From Xanthomonas euvesicatoria pv. euvesicatoria (GTDB taxonomy: Bacteria > Pseudomonadota > Gammaproteobacteria > Xanthomonadales > Xanthomonadaceae): a stretch of DNA of 64,000 nt. Under the pieces are notes generated by a model. The model did no database searches. It saw only the letters and a list, made by a program, of their open reading frames with translations, and had not been told where the DNA came from. Shown here one piece after another: positions 26,424-35,648 of the stretch (its first letter is position 1; the number at the start of each line of letters is the position of its first letter). Position numbers and translations under genes: made by a program. The stretch is taken from contig NZ_JAJIUJ010000119.1 in the NCBI RefSeq assembly GCF_020880415.1, positions 248,001 to 312,000 of the forward strand. Direction: 5' to 3'.

Positions 26424-26927
26424 ATGCCCGACGCAACCGATACCTTGGACGCAAGCACATCCGTAGCGGCGATTGCGGCGCTGGATGCGCCACCGCGCAC
26501 GCAAGAATCCAGCTATCCGCCGTTGTTCGCCGCGCAGATGGGCGGCCGCCAGAAGCGCGCACTGGGCGAGGTGTTCGGGCTGCGCAACTTCGGCGTCAAC
26601 CTGACCACGCTGGCGCCGGGTGCACGTTCGGCGCTGCGGCACGGGCATTCGCAGCAGGACGAGTTCGTCTACATCGTCAGCGGCGCGCCCAGCCTGATCA
26701 CCAACGCCGGCGAGCAGTTGCTGCAGCCGGGCATGTGCGTTGGCTTCCGCGCCGGTGATGGCGATGCGCATTGCCTGATCAATCGCAGCCAGACGGTGGT
26801 GACGTACCTGGAAGTGGGCGACCGCAGTGCCGGCGATTGCGTGACCTATCCGGACGATGACCTGATGCTGGTCCCCGTGGCGGACGGGCAGCGCGCGTAC
26901 CGGCACAAGGACGGCACGCCCTACTGA
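26424..26927 (+). CDS. Cupin-domain protein
   Basis: A 167-residue single-domain cupin. The metal motif 1 is present as RHGHSQQDEFVYIVSG (H-x-H then E) and motif 2 as FRAGDGDAHCLIN. The C-terminal tail has DDLMLVPVADGQRAYRHKDG. Such small cupins often bind Fe or Mn and are tied to sugar or aromatic metabolism, but no substrate can be inferred. The spacing of nine bases from ubiB suggests co-transcription. Confidence 0.8.
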   Translation: MPDATDTLDASTSVAAIAALDAPPRTQESSYPPLFAAQMGGRQKRALGEVFGLRNFGVNLTTLAPGARSALRHGHSQQDEFVYIVSGAPSLITNAGEQLLQPGMCVGFRAGDGDAHCLINRSQTVVTYLEVGDRSAGDCVTYPDDDLMLVPVADGQRAYRHKDGTPY

Positions 26928-27219
26928 GCGCGCCGGTGGTGGTCCATCTGTTGGCGTTGCACGATGGCGCAATACACCGCGATACGCGCATCCGTCTGCT
27001 GCCCTGACGCTGGCGTGGTTGGGGCAAGTGAGACGTGAAGCAGCCACCCATGCGGCGGGCAGGCATCAGTTGCGTGTGGAGCGCGCAGCAATTGCACCGT
27101 ACGAGCGGTCCAGGCCGCAGCCATTGCCGTACACGTGGCTGGCGACAGCACGGTCTGTTCGCCGTCGGCAGCGCGGCGATGCAGTGGCATGCGGTGTCGG
27201 CGATGCGGATAATCCGCCG

Positions 27220-27936
27220 GTGAGCATATCCCCCAAGCATCTGCAGATTCTCTACCAGGACGATGTCCTGGCCGTCGTCGACAAACCCGCCGGCCTGATG
27301 GTCCATGACAGCAAGCTGGCGCGTGGAGAGGACGACTTCCTGGCCGACCGTCTACGCGAGCAGCTGGGCAAGCCGATCTTTCTGGTGCACCGGCTCGACC
27401 GCGCCACCAGCGGCTGCCTGCTGCTGGCCTTCGATCGCGACAGCGCCAGTGCGCTGGGCAAGGCCTTGATGGCGGGCGAGGTGGAGAAAGATTATCTCAC
27501 CGTCTGTCGCGGCTGGCCGGCCGAGGAGCGCTTCATCGTCGACCATGACCTGGACGGCGGGCCGGGCAAGCCGGTCAAGAAGCCGGCCGTGACGCATTTC
27601 CAGCGTCTGGCCACCGGCGAGCTGGAGATTCCTTCCACCGGGTTCACCACCTCGCGCTACGCACTGCTGCGCTGTCAGCCGCAGACCGGCCGCTTCCGGC
27701 AGATTCGCCGGCATATGAAGCACCTGTCCCATCACATGATCGGCGACACCAGCCACGGCGACGGCCGCCACAACCGCAGTTTCCGCATGCTCGGCATCCA
27801 CCGCATGTTGCTGCACGCCGAACGCCTGGGATTTCCGCATCCGGGCGGTGGCCGGCGCATCAGCATCACCGCGCCGCTGGATGCGGAGTTCACCAAGGCG
27901 TGTGCGTTGTTTGGTTGGGACGTGGCGCAGTTGTAG
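27220..27936 (+). CDS. truC: tRNA pseudouridine(65) synthase TruC-like
   Basis: RluA-family pseudouridine synthase of 238 residues starting with GTG at 27220. The catalytic aspartate is in LVHRLDRATSGCLLLAFD, the conserved tyrosine region in VEKDYLTVCRG, and the C-terminal KRL-like motif in QTGRFRQIRRHMKHLSHHMIGD. The short length and lack of an N-terminal S4 domain fit TruC, which modifies U65 of some tRNAs. Extension upstream to 27019 is possible in frame but gives non-family sequence. Confidence 0.9.
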   Translation: MSISPKHLQILYQDDVLAVVDKPAGLMVHDSKLARGEDDFLADRLREQLGKPIFLVHRLDRATSGCLLLAFDRDSASALGKALMAGEVEKDYLTVCRGWPAEERFIVDHDLDGGPGKPVKKPAVTHFQRLATGELEIPSTGFTTSRYALLRCQPQTGRFRQIRRHMKHLSHHMIGDTSHGDGRHNRSFRMLGIHRMLLHAERLGFPHPGGGRRISITAPLDAEFTKACALFGWDVAQL

Positions 27937-28086
27937 GTGGCGCCACCGCTGTCGCGCGGGAGCGCCCTGATCGTCCTACGGGGGAGGGGCGCCGCAGAGG
28001 CGGATGAGGGCGCGCGCTCAGCCCGCCTGGTCAACGCGCGTGCCACTCTCCGCTAACTCAAGGCCCCAGCAAAGCAAGCTCTGACG

Positions 28087-28107
28087 ATTCCCCATTCCCC
28101 ATTCCCC
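28087..28107. repeat. Three tandem ATTCCCC heptamers
   Basis: Three perfect head-to-tail copies of the 7-base unit ATTCCCC, between truC and the DUF2059 gene. Simple heptamer arrays of this kind could vary in copy number by slippage. Confidence 0.8.
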
Positions 28108-28112
28108 GCCTT

Positions 28113-28655
28113 TCAGGGCTTCTTGGCCGGCGCAGGTTCGTTGACGATCTTCTCCAGGTCCTTCTGCAGGTCGGCAAACAGCGGCAGCATCCTTTGCTGG
28201 ATGGCGCCCATCAGGTTCTGGGTCAGGGCGGGGGTCTTGTCGAGCAGGCTCTGGCCGGCCGAGCTCTCGTAGAACTCGGCCATGGCCAGCACGTCCTCGC
28301 GCGAGAACGAGCGCTTGTAGATATCCACATACATCGGGCGCAGTTCCGACCACGACAGCGCCTTGCGCACGGTCTGGCGGGTGCGTTCCTGGATGCGTTG
28401 CAGCTGCGCCTGTTGGTCGGGGTCGAGCTGGCGCTGTGCGGTGAGCTGGGCGAATTGCTGCTGCTGCAGTGCTTCGATCTGCGGCAGCATCGTATCCAGC
28501 ATGGTCTGCGCGCGCGAGGCGGCCAGCAGGCGGTTGATGTCGGCATCGCTGGGCGCCTGCGCCAATGCCGCCGGGGCAGCCACGGCCAGCAGGGCCGACA
28601 GCAGCAGCCGGCGTCCGAGGCGGCGCGTGGCAGTGAGCGAATGGGTAGGTGTCAT
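28113..28655 (-). CDS. DUF2059 exported protein
   Basis: A 180-residue protein with a signal peptide whose twin-arginine-like start (RRLGRRLLLSALLAVAAP) ends near ALA-Q. The mature part carries the DUF2059 helical domain: MLPQIEALQQQQFAQL, the LSWSELRPMYVDIYKRSFSREDVLAMAEFYESSAGQSLLDK core, then MGAIQQRMLPLFADLQKDL. Function is unknown; the family is periplasmic. The start at 28655 follows an AGGATG stretch. It is divergent from arfB with only about 90 bases between the starts. Confidence 0.85.
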   Translation of the reverse strand: MTPTHSLTATRRLGRRLLLSALLAVAAPAALAQAPSDADINRLLAASRAQTMLDTMLPQIEALQQQQFAQLTAQRQLDPDQQAQLQRIQERTRQTVRKALSWSELRPMYVDIYKRSFSREDVLAMAEFYESSAGQSLLDKTPALTQNLMGAIQQRMLPLFADLQKDLEKIVNEPAPAKKP

Positions 28656-28746
28656 CGGAGCATCCTGCAAACGGGGGACCGGCCGCAGCATACGGGAGCC
28701 GGCGTTCGCGCGCGCGTCCACGCCGCTGCCGATACAATCGGCGCAC

Positions 28747-29178
28747 ATGGCCAGCGACCCGATCCAGATCACCCCCAGCCTGACGATTCCGCCGAGCGAA
28801 CTCGTCGAACGCTTCGTGCGTGCCAGCGGCGCCGGCGGGCAGAACGTCAACAAGGTCTCCACCGCGGTGGAGCTGCGTTTCGACGTGGCTGGGTCGCCGT
28901 CGCTGCCCGAGCCGCTGCGGGCGCGGCTGCTGTCGCGGCGCGACCGCCGCATGACGGCCGACGGCGTGCTGGTGATCGACGCGCAGCGCTTCCGCACCCA
29001 AGACCGCAACCGCGACGATGCGCGCGAGCGGCTGGTCGAAATCATCAGTGCGTGCCTGTCGGTGCCCAAGCGCCGGGTCGCCACCAAACCGAGTCATGGT
29101 GCCAAGCTGCGGCGGCTGGATGCCAAGCGGGAACGCAGCCAAATCAAGCGTGGACGCTCTGCGTCCCACTGGGAGTAA
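28747..29178 (+). CDS. arfB: Alternative ribosome-rescue factor ArfB
   Basis: Peptidyl-tRNA hydrolase that frees ribosomes stalled without a stop codon. The 143-residue protein has the release-factor GGQ motif at residues 30-32 (GAGGQNVNKVSTAVELRF) and a basic C-terminal tail (KLRRLDAKRERSQIKRGR) that would enter the empty mRNA channel. The length and tail separate it from RF1/RF2. It is followed two bases later by an acyltransferase gene. Confidence 0.95.
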   Translation: MASDPIQITPSLTIPPSELVERFVRASGAGGQNVNKVSTAVELRFDVAGSPSLPEPLRARLLSRRDRRMTADGVLVIDAQRFRTQDRNRDDARERLVEIISACLSVPKRRVATKPSHGAKLRRLDAKRERSQIKRGRSASHWE

Positions 29179-29180
29179 GC

Positions 29181-29810
29181 GTGAGTCAACCCGACCCGTC
29201 GTTGCCACCGGTAACACAGGCCAACATCCTGCTGCAGCCATCTCCGCCCCGGATGCCGCGTGCCCATGGCCGCTTCATCCGCTGGCTGGGCCGTACCGCC
29301 TTGCGCGTGACCGGCTGGCGCCTGCTCGGGCGGCTGCCCGACGAGCCCAAGCTGGTCATGATCGTGGCCCCGCATTCGTCCAACTGGGACGGCTTTTTGG
29401 GCTTTGCGGCCAAGTTCGCGCTGGGCTTCGAAGTGCGCGTGCTGGGCAAGGCGCAGCTGTTCTGGTGGCCGCTGGGCCCGCTGCTGCGCAAGCTCGGCGG
29501 CATTCCGCTGGACCGCAGCTCGCCACAGGGCACCATCGGCCAGGCGGTGCGGCTGATCCGTAACTCCGAGCAGATGTGGTACGTGATCACCCCCGAAGGC
29601 ACGCGCAAGCGGGTGGAGCAATGGAAGGCCGGCTTCTGGAAGATCGCTTCCGATTCCAATGTGCCGATCCTGCCGGTGTATTTCGACTACCCCAGCAAGA
29701 CCGTGGGCATCGGCGAGCCGTTCTGGACCGGTAACGACATGGCCGCCGATATCGCCGCCATCCGCACCTGGTACCGGCCGTGGCGCGGCAAGCATCGCGA
29801 TACGTTGTGA
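29181..29810 (+). CDS. PlsC-like lysophospholipid acyltransferase family protein
   Basis: A 209-residue protein with the acyltransferase motif order: block I as VAPHSSNWDGFL (H-x4-D variant HSSNWD), block II GGIPLDRSS, block III TPEGTRKRVEQWKAGFWKIA, and block IV VPILPVYFDYPSK. Members acylate lysophospholipids or related glycerolipids at the inner membrane. It begins with GTG at 29181, two bases after arfB, so the two are probably translated from one mRNA. Substrate is not predictable. Confidence 0.85.
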   Translation: MSQPDPSLPPVTQANILLQPSPPRMPRAHGRFIRWLGRTALRVTGWRLLGRLPDEPKLVMIVAPHSSNWDGFLGFAAKFALGFEVRVLGKAQLFWWPLGPLLRKLGGIPLDRSSPQGTIGQAVRLIRNSEQMWYVITPEGTRKRVEQWKAGFWKIASDSNVPILPVYFDYPSKTVGIGEPFWTGNDMAADIAAIRTWYRPWRGKHRDTL

Positions 29811-29898
29811 GTGGCGTGGCGCGCGGTTGAAGGATCGTCGGCGTTGGTTGGTGAACCGGTGCGCCTGTCGTCGAATATGCATTCCATCGAGGCACTTC

Positions 29899-30915
29899 AT
29901 GATCGCTAGGTACGCACGCGCGTTGTGTCTGTCGCTTTCTCTGCTGCTCATCGCCGGCCCGGCGCTGTCGGCCACGCCGATGCTGGTGATCCATGGTGGT
30001 GCGGGCGTGGAGAAATCCAGCCTTTCCAAGGACGAGCAGGCGCAGGCGCGCGAGGCGATGCAACGCGCACTGCGCGCCGGGCACGCGGTGTTGAACCGCG
30101 GTGGCAGTGCGGTGGATGCAGTGGCCGCCACCATCATCGTGCTGGAGGACGCACCGCAGTTCAATGCGGGGCGTGGTGCGGTGTTTACCCACGACGGCAG
30201 GAACGAACTGGACGCGGCCATCATGGACGGCGCCAGCGGCAAGGCCGGCGCGATTGCCGGCGTGCACACGGTCAAGAACCCGATCCAGCTGGCACGCCGC
30301 GTGATGGACCACTCCAGGCACGTCATGCTGGTCGGCAACGGCGCCGAGCAATTCGCGCGCGAGCAAGGCATCGCCCTGGTCGACCCGAGCTATTTCCGCA
30401 CCGACAAGCGCTGGCAGCAGCTGCAGAAGGCGCTCAAGGCCGAGGCCGGCGACCGCCAGGCGCAGGCGCAGCTGGACCTGGAAACCGCCAAGCATTTCGG
30501 CACGGTCGGTGCGCTGGCGCTGGACCGCGACGGCCATCTGGCCGCTGGCACCTCCACCGGCGGCATGACCAACAAGCGCTATGGCCGCGTGGGCGATGCG
30601 CCGATCATCGGCGCCGGCACCTATGCCAACAGCCAATGCGCGGTGTCGGGCACCGGCTGGGGCGAGTTCTACATCCGCGCCGTGGCGGCCTACGACATCT
30701 GCGCGCGCATGAAATACGCCGGACAATCGCTGCAGCAGGCGGCCGAGACCGTGATCGACCAGCAGATCCCAAAGGCCGGCGGCGACGGCGGCGCCATCGC
30801 GCTGGATGCACAGGGCAACCTGGCGTTTCCCTTCAATACCGAGGGCATGTACCGCGGCTGGATCGGTGCCGACGGCACCCCGCATGTGGCGATTTTCAAG
30901 GACGAGACGCTGTAG
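29899..30915 (+). CDS. iaaA: Exported isoaspartyl peptidase / L-asparaginase
   Basis: Ntn-hydrolase that cuts isoaspartyl dipeptides and may hydrolyse asparagine. It has a signal peptide (residues 1-25, ending PALSA). The alpha subunit follows (MLVIHGGAGVEKS, NAGRGAVF, ELDAAIMDG), then the autocleavage site HFGTVGALALDRDG, where Thr becomes the new N-terminal nucleophile, and the beta-subunit motifs AGTSTGGMTNKRYGRVGDAPIIGAGTYA and GTGWGEFYIR. Length 338. Periplasmic location is unlike the cytoplasmic E. coli enzyme and is inferred from the signal peptide. Confidence 0.92.
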   Translation: MIARYARALCLSLSLLLIAGPALSATPMLVIHGGAGVEKSSLSKDEQAQAREAMQRALRAGHAVLNRGGSAVDAVAATIIVLEDAPQFNAGRGAVFTHDGRNELDAAIMDGASGKAGAIAGVHTVKNPIQLARRVMDHSRHVMLVGNGAEQFAREQGIALVDPSYFRTDKRWQQLQKALKAEAGDRQAQAQLDLETAKHFGTVGALALDRDGHLAAGTSTGGMTNKRYGRVGDAPIIGAGTYANSQCAVSGTGWGEFYIRAVAAYDICARMKYAGQSLQQAAETVIDQQIPKAGGDGGAIALDAQGNLAFPFNTEGMYRGWIGADGTPHVAIFKDETL

Positions 30916-31023
30916 CGTCGCCATCCCCAACCGCGTCCGTCGACCCAATCCAACGGCACATGCCAGCGGGCGCGAAACCCGCTAGCGTGGCCGGCTGCAC
31001 TACCCACTCAGGAATCACACGCC

Positions 31024-33207
31024 ATGTCGCGTACCGTCGTTCTGGCCGCTGCCATCACCTTGGCACTGGCTGCTTGTTCTGGAAAAGAGTCGTCCGGCCA
31101 GGAGTCCACCACCGTGACCGAGAAAACCGCCCCGGCCCCGGCCGCGGATGCTGCATCCAACCCCTTGCTGACTGCCAGCACGCTGCCGTTCCAGGCGCCG
31201 CCGTTCGACAAGATCAAGGACGCCGATTACCTGCCGGCGTTCGAAGAAGGCATGCGCCAGCATCTGGCCGACATCCGCAAGATCGCCGATAACCCCCAAG
31301 CGCCCACCTTCGACAACACCATCGAAGCGATGGAGCGTGGTGGCGAAACGCTTACGCGCGTGTCGCGCATCTTCTTCGGGCTGGTGCAGGCCGATACCAG
31401 CGACGCACGCCAGAAAATCCAGGAAGAGATCGCGCCCAAGCTGGCCGCGCATCAGGACGAGATCAATCTGGACCCCAAACTCTTCGCACGCGTCAAAACC
31501 ATTTACGACCAGCGCGACACGCTGAATCTGGACCCGGAGCAGAAGCGTCTGGTCGAGCGCGACTACGAAGAGCTGGTACGCGCCGGCGCGCAGTTGTCCG
31601 ATGCCGACAAGGACAGCCTGCGCAAGCTCAACGTGGAAGAAACCACCCTCTCCACGCAGTTCCATACCCGCCTGGTCGCCGCCTCGGCCGCCGGCGCGGT
31701 GGTGGTGGACGACAAGGCCAAGCTCGATGGCCTGAGCGAAGGCGATATCGCCGCCGCGGCCGATGCCGCCAAGGCCCGCAAGCTCGATGGCAAGTATCTG
31801 CTCACCCTGCAGAACACTACCCAGCAGCCGGTGCTGGCCTCGCTGAAGGATCGCCAGCTGCGTGCCGAGGTGTTGAAGGCCTCTGAAACACGCGCAGAAA
31901 AGGGCGATGCCAACGACACCCGCCAGACCATCCAGCGCCTGGCGCAGCTGCGCGCGCAAAAGGCCAAGTTGCTCGGCTTCGACAACTACGCCGCCTACAG
32001 CCTGGGCGACCAGATGGCCAAGACGCCGGATGCTGCGCTCAAGCTGCTGACCGACACCGTGCCGGCGGCCACCGCCAAGGCGCGCCGCGAAGTGGCCGAC
32101 ATGCAGAAGGTGATCGACGCGCAACGTGCTGATGCAAAGACCGGCGATTTCAAGCTCGCCGCGTCCGATTGGGACTTCTACGCCGAGCAGGTGCGCAAGG
32201 CCAAGTACGACCTGGACGAGGCGCAGATCAAGCCGTACTTCGAGCTGGACAACGTGCTGCAGAACGGCGTCTTCTACGCCGCCACGCAGCTGTACGGCAT
32301 CACCTTCAAGCAACGCACCGACATCCCGACCTATCACGCGGATATGAAGGTGTATGAGGTGTTCGATGCCGACGGCACTTCCATGGCGCTGTTCTACACC
32401 GACTACTTCAAGCGCGACAGCAAGTCCGGTGGCGCGTGGATGGACGTGTTCGTCGAGCAGGATGGCCTTACCGGTGCCAAGCCGGTGGTCTACAACGTGT
32501 GCAACTTCACCAAGCCGGCCGCCGGCCAGCCGGCGTTGCTGAGCTTTGACGACGTCACCACCTTGTTCCATGAGTTCGGCCATGCGCTGCACGGCATGTT
32601 CTCCAAGGTGAAGTACCCCTCGATTGCCGGCACCAGCACTTCGCGCGACTTCGTGGAATTCCCCTCGCAGTTCAACGAGCACTGGGCCTCCGATCCGAAG
32701 GTCTTCGCCCACTACGCCAAGCACTACCAGACCGGCGCGCCGATGCCGGCCGAGCTGGTGGAAAAGATCAAGAAGGCCAAGACCTTCAACAGCGGCTACG
32801 CCACCACCGAATACCTGTCGGCAGCGCTGCTGGATCTGGCCTGGCACACCCAGCCGGCCGACGCGCCGCTGCAGGACGTGAGCAAGTTCGAAGCCGACGC
32901 CCTGAAGCGCTTCAAGGTGGATCTGGCCGAAGTGCCGCCGCGTTATCGCAGCAGCTACTTCGACCACATCTGGGGCGGCGGTTATTCGGCCGGGTACTAC
33001 GCGTACTTCTGGTCGGAAGTGCTCGACGACGATGCGTTCGAATGGTTCAAGGAAAACGGCGGCCTGACCCGCAAGAACGGCGACACGTTCCGCGCCAAGA
33101 TCCTCTCGCGCGGCAACACCGTCGATCTGGCCACGCTGTATCGCGATTTCCGCGGCAAAGACCCCAGCGTCAAGGCGCTGCTGGAAAACCGTGGATTGAC
33201 CGAGTAA
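31024..33207 (+). CDS. dcp: M3-family peptidyl-dipeptidase, lipoprotein form
   Basis: Zinc metallopeptidase that removes dipeptides from the C-terminus of oligopeptides. The 727-residue protein has the M3 zinc motif HEFGH at 516-520 with LHGMF after it, the third ligand in the downstream RDFVEFPSQFNEHW, and the substrate-binding YFDHIWGGGYSAGYYAYFWSE near the end. The N-terminus is a lipoprotein signal with LAAC (Cys18), so the enzyme is anchored in the envelope; a Ser/Glu/Pro-rich spacer follows. A terminator lies about 50 bases downstream. Confidence 0.95.
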   Translation: MSRTVVLAAAITLALAACSGKESSGQESTTVTEKTAPAPAADAASNPLLTASTLPFQAPPFDKIKDADYLPAFEEGMRQHLADIRKIADNPQAPTFDNTIEAMERGGETLTRVSRIFFGLVQADTSDARQKIQEEIAPKLAAHQDEINLDPKLFARVKTIYDQRDTLNLDPEQKRLVERDYEELVRAGAQLSDADKDSLRKLNVEETTLSTQFHTRLVAASAAGAVVVDDKAKLDGLSEGDIAAAADAAKARKLDGKYLLTLQNTTQQPVLASLKDRQLRAEVLKASETRAEKGDANDTRQTIQRLAQLRAQKAKLLGFDNYAAYSLGDQMAKTPDAALKLLTDTVPAATAKARREVADMQKVIDAQRADAKTGDFKLAASDWDFYAEQVRKAKYDLDEAQIKPYFELDNVLQNGVFYAATQLYGITFKQRTDIPTYHADMKVYEVFDADGTSMALFYTDYFKRDSKSGGAWMDVFVEQDGLTGAKPVVYNVCNFTKPAAGQPALLSFDDVTTLFHEFGHALHGMFSKVKYPSIAGTSTSRDFVEFPSQFNEHWASDPKVFAHYAKHYQTGAPMPAELVEKIKKAKTFNSGYATTEYLSAALLDLAWHTQPADAPLQDVSKFEADALKRFKVDLAEVPPRYRSSYFDHIWGGGYSAGYYAYFWSEVLDDDAFEWFKENGGLTRKNGDTFRAKILSRGNTVDLATLYRDFRGKDPSVKALLENRGLTE

Positions 33208-33257
33208 GCGCCGCGCTGCGGCGACATGCTGCACGGGTATCGTGCATGCAGATCGAG

Positions 33258-33290
33258 ACGGGGTGGCCATCGGCCATCCCGTTTTCGTTT
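33258..33290 (+). terminator. Rho-independent terminator of dcp
   Basis: Stem ACGGGGTGGCC/GGCCATCCCGT (one G-T pair) with an ATC loop, followed by TTTTCGTTT. It lies about 50 bases after the dcp stop codon. Confidence 0.85.
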
Positions 33291-33460
33291 GCGGACCTGG
33301 CAACCTTCTCGCATTCGCGAGCATGCCGGATGCAGCGCAGGGCACCCTGTCAGGACGCTATCGCAACGTCTCCGCAAGCGCAGCCGCTGCGACGGCTTCA
33401 CTTGCGCAGCGCAGTGCAGAGACCAAGTCAAACTGCGTGGCCGGCTTCATCAGGGCGCCA

Positions 33461-34390
33461 TCAGAACGCCACGCCCGTCAGCGCACACGCGGTATCCCAC
33501 AAGCGTGCTGCCACCTGCTGGTCATGCGCCTGGTGGGCGATCTTGGCAGGCGCCGGATCGCCCTTCAGCTCGAACAGGCCGTTTGGTCCGTAATAGCCCC
33601 CGGCCTGTGCCTGCGGAGACGTCGCCGCATACAGCGTCGGTCGTGCGCCCGCGCTTGCCGAATGGCCGATGCAGCGGGTGAACAGCCCGGTGGCCACGCC
33701 GCTCGCGCTGCGTCGGCCTGCGCCGTCCGGCCCGTTGGCGATCAAGGCGGTCCGTGCGATTCCCGGGTGCGCGGCGATCGCACGCACGCCCCAGCCATGC
33801 GTGTTGCTGCGGCGCTGCAATTCCAGGCTGAACATCAGCATTGCCAACTTGGATTGCCCATAGGCTTTCCACGGACGGTATGGGCGTTCGCTCTGCAGAT
33901 CGTCGAAATCGATGCGCGCCTGTCGATGCGCCAGGCTCGACAAGTTGACCACACGCGGTGCCGACGCAGCACGCAGCAAAGGAAGTACCTGCGCGGTCAG
34001 CGCAAAATGTCCCAGGTAATTGCTGCCCAGTTGCAACTCCATCCCGTCGGCGGTGGTTTGCCGTTGCGGGGGCGCCATCACGCCGGCGTTGTTGATCAGC
34101 AGATCCACCGCAGCATGGCGCGTGGTCAGCCGCTTGGCGAATGCGCGAACCGACGCCAAACTTGCCAAGTCAAGCGCCTCCACACGCACCTCGGCCTCCG
34201 AATGGCGGGCAAGCAGCGCCCAGCGTGCCGCTTCGCCCCTGTCGGGGTTGCGTGCGGTCAGCACGACATGGGCGCCGGCACCGGCCAGGGCCAGCGCGGT
34301 TTCGTAGCCCAGTCCGCCGGGACTGGCGCCGGTGACGATGGCCACTCGTCCCCGCTGCGATGGCAGATCGGCTAGCGTCCAGCCGCTCAT
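33461..34390 (-). CDS. Short-chain dehydrogenase/reductase
   Basis: A 309-residue SDR oxidoreductase of the retinol/protochlorophyllide type. The cofactor site is VAIVTGASPGGLGYETALAL, the structural motif is LLINNAGVM, and the catalytic residues are Ser in VVNLSSLAH and Y-x-x-x-K in AYGQSKLAM. PGIARTAL follows. Its ATG overlaps the stop of the upstream MBL-fold gene by one base (TGATG), so the two form a coupled pair. The pair is divergent from a TetR regulator with two operator-like palindromes, suggesting induction by a small hydrophobic compound. Confidence 0.88.
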   Translation of the reverse strand: MSGWTLADLPSQRGRVAIVTGASPGGLGYETALALAGAGAHVVLTARNPDRGEAARWALLARHSEAEVRVEALDLASLASVRAFAKRLTTRHAAVDLLINNAGVMAPPQRQTTADGMELQLGSNYLGHFALTAQVLPLLRAASAPRVVNLSSLAHRQARIDFDDLQSERPYRPWKAYGQSKLAMLMFSLELQRRSNTHGWGVRAIAAHPGIARTALIANGPDGAGRRSASGVATGLFTRCIGHSASAGARPTLYAATSPQAQAGGYYGPNGLFELKGDPAPAKIAHQAHDQQVAARLWDTACALTGVAF

Positions 34391-35442
34391 CACGCAAGTA
34401 CCAGAGTGTCGGGCAGCGTGCGCCACCAGCGTTGATCGGTGTCCGGGCGGTGCGCGTTCACCCGTTCGCCCATCTGCGGGATGGCCAGCGGAACGTTTGC
34501 GGCCGCCGCCAACGCGACGATGCGCTCGAACGGCTCGGACCAGGCATGCAAGGCCAGGTCGAAGGTGCCGTTGTGGATAGGCAACAAGGTATGCCCGCCG
34601 ACGTCGAAGAAGGCCTGCAAGGTCTGCTCCGGCTGCATGTGCACGTGCGGCCACATGTGGTCGTAGGCGCCGTTTTCGATCAATGCCACATCGAACGGCC
34701 CGAGCTGCTCGCCGATGGTCTTGAAGTGCGGGCCATAGCCGCCGTCGCCGCTGAAGAACAAACGCAGGTCACCTGCCTGGATCACCCAGGAACACCACAG
34801 CGTGCGCCCGTTGTCGAACAGCCCGCGGCCGGAAAAATGTTGCGACGGGGTGGCGGTGAGCTGCAGGCCGGCAACGCTGATCGACTCCCACCAGTCCAGC
34901 TGCCGCACCTTGGCCGGGTCCACGCCCCAGCGCACCAGCAGGTCGCCCACGCCCAACGGAGCGACAAACACGCCGACACGGTCGGCCAGCGCACCGATGG
35001 TGGCGCGGTCGAGATGGTCGTAGTGGTCATGCGACAGGATCACCCCAGCCAGCGGCGGCAGCGCGTCCAGCGCAATCGGCGGGGCGTGGAAGCGCTTGGG
35101 TCCGGCGAACGGCACCGGCGAGGCGCGTTTGGAAAACACCGGGTCGGTCAGCCACAGCCCGCCCGCCAGCTTCATCAGCAGGGTGGAATGGCCCAGCCGG
35201 TACAGGCTGCGATCCGGTGCGGCCAGCAGTTGCGCGCGTGTCAGCGGCTGCACCGGCAAGGGCGCGGAGGGCGCCGTGGTGCGGGGCTTGCCGAATACCA
35301 TGGCCCACATCAGGCCGAGCTGCTCGCGCAGGGTCATGACGGTGGTCGGCAACGGCATGGCATTACGGAAGCGGCCAGCGCGAAACTGCGGCGAATCGAC
35401 ATACGGGGAAGGGCGTGGGGAAGCCATAGGAAGTCCGGGCAA
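34390..35442 (-). CDS. MBL-fold hydrolase, NAPE-PLD/UlaG-like
   Basis: A 350-residue metallo-beta-lactamase-fold hydrolase. The metal motif is ILSHDHYDHLDRATIG (H-x-H-x-D-H); a further His is in TPSQHFSGRGLFD, and the bridging Asp is in LRLFFSGDGGYGPHF. The N-terminal RLGHSTLLMKLAGGLWLTDPVFSKRASPVPF is the hallmark of the N-acyl-phosphatidylethanolamine phospholipase D-like branch. Substrate unknown. An ATG five codons downstream (35427) is an alternative start. It is the first gene of an operon with the SDR gene, opposite the TetR gene. Confidence 0.88.
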   Translation of the reverse strand: MPGLPMASPRPSPYVDSPQFRAGRFRNAMPLPTTVMTLREQLGLMWAMVFGKPRTTAPSAPLPVQPLTRAQLLAAPDRSLYRLGHSTLLMKLAGGLWLTDPVFSKRASPVPFAGPKRFHAPPIALDALPPLAGVILSHDHYDHLDRATIGALADRVGVFVAPLGVGDLLVRWGVDPAKVRQLDWWESISVAGLQLTATPSQHFSGRGLFDNGRTLWCSWVIQAGDLRLFFSGDGGYGPHFKTIGEQLGPFDVALIENGAYDHMWPHVHMQPEQTLQAFFDVGGHTLLPIHNGTFDLALHAWSEPFERIVALAAAANVPLAIPQMGERVNAHRPDTDQRWWRTLPDTLVLA

Positions 35443-35599
35443 GACGTGGGAGAGCAGAAGGACGAGCGATCAGGCAACGGCGATGCAGCAAGCACTGGGT
35501 GGAACTGGCGTCAGGATCGGCATGGACGGCCGTACAGGCAGCTTCCTACAGACCAACGGCGGCGCGGTGACAACAACACAGCGCACCAGCACTGATTAC

Positions 35600-35614
35600 A
35601 CTACACAGTGTAGT
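35600..35614. promoter_or_regulatory. Primary TetR operator
   Basis: Perfect palindrome ACTACAC-A-GTGTAGT in the divergent region between the MBL-fold gene and the TetR gene. It is the size expected for a TetR dimer site. Confidence 0.75.
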
Positions 35615-35633
35615 TTTATTTTAGTGAAAGTAA

Positions 35634-35648
35634 ACTACCCGGTGTAAA
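35634..35648. promoter_or_regulatory. Secondary, imperfect TetR operator
   Basis: ACTACCC-G-GTGTAAA keeps the ACTAC and GTGTA half-sites of the perfect operator and is centred 34 bases from it, about three helical turns. It ends nine bases before the tetR ATG, where binding would block translation start or the promoter. Confidence 0.6.

Noticed and set aside
28087-28107. CRISPR array
   Set aside because: The heptamers are directly adjacent with no spacers; no cas gene is present anywhere in the window.
28018-29241. 407-residue minus-strand frame across DUF2059 and arfB
   Set aside because: Different frame from the DUF2059 protein; no domain, and arfB with its GGQ motif is on the other strand.
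31015-33345. 776-residue open frame on the minus strand opposite dcp
   Set aside because: It mirrors the dcp gene, has a His/Gln/Arg/Val-rich composition without any domain, and exists because high GC removes stop codons from the antisense frame.
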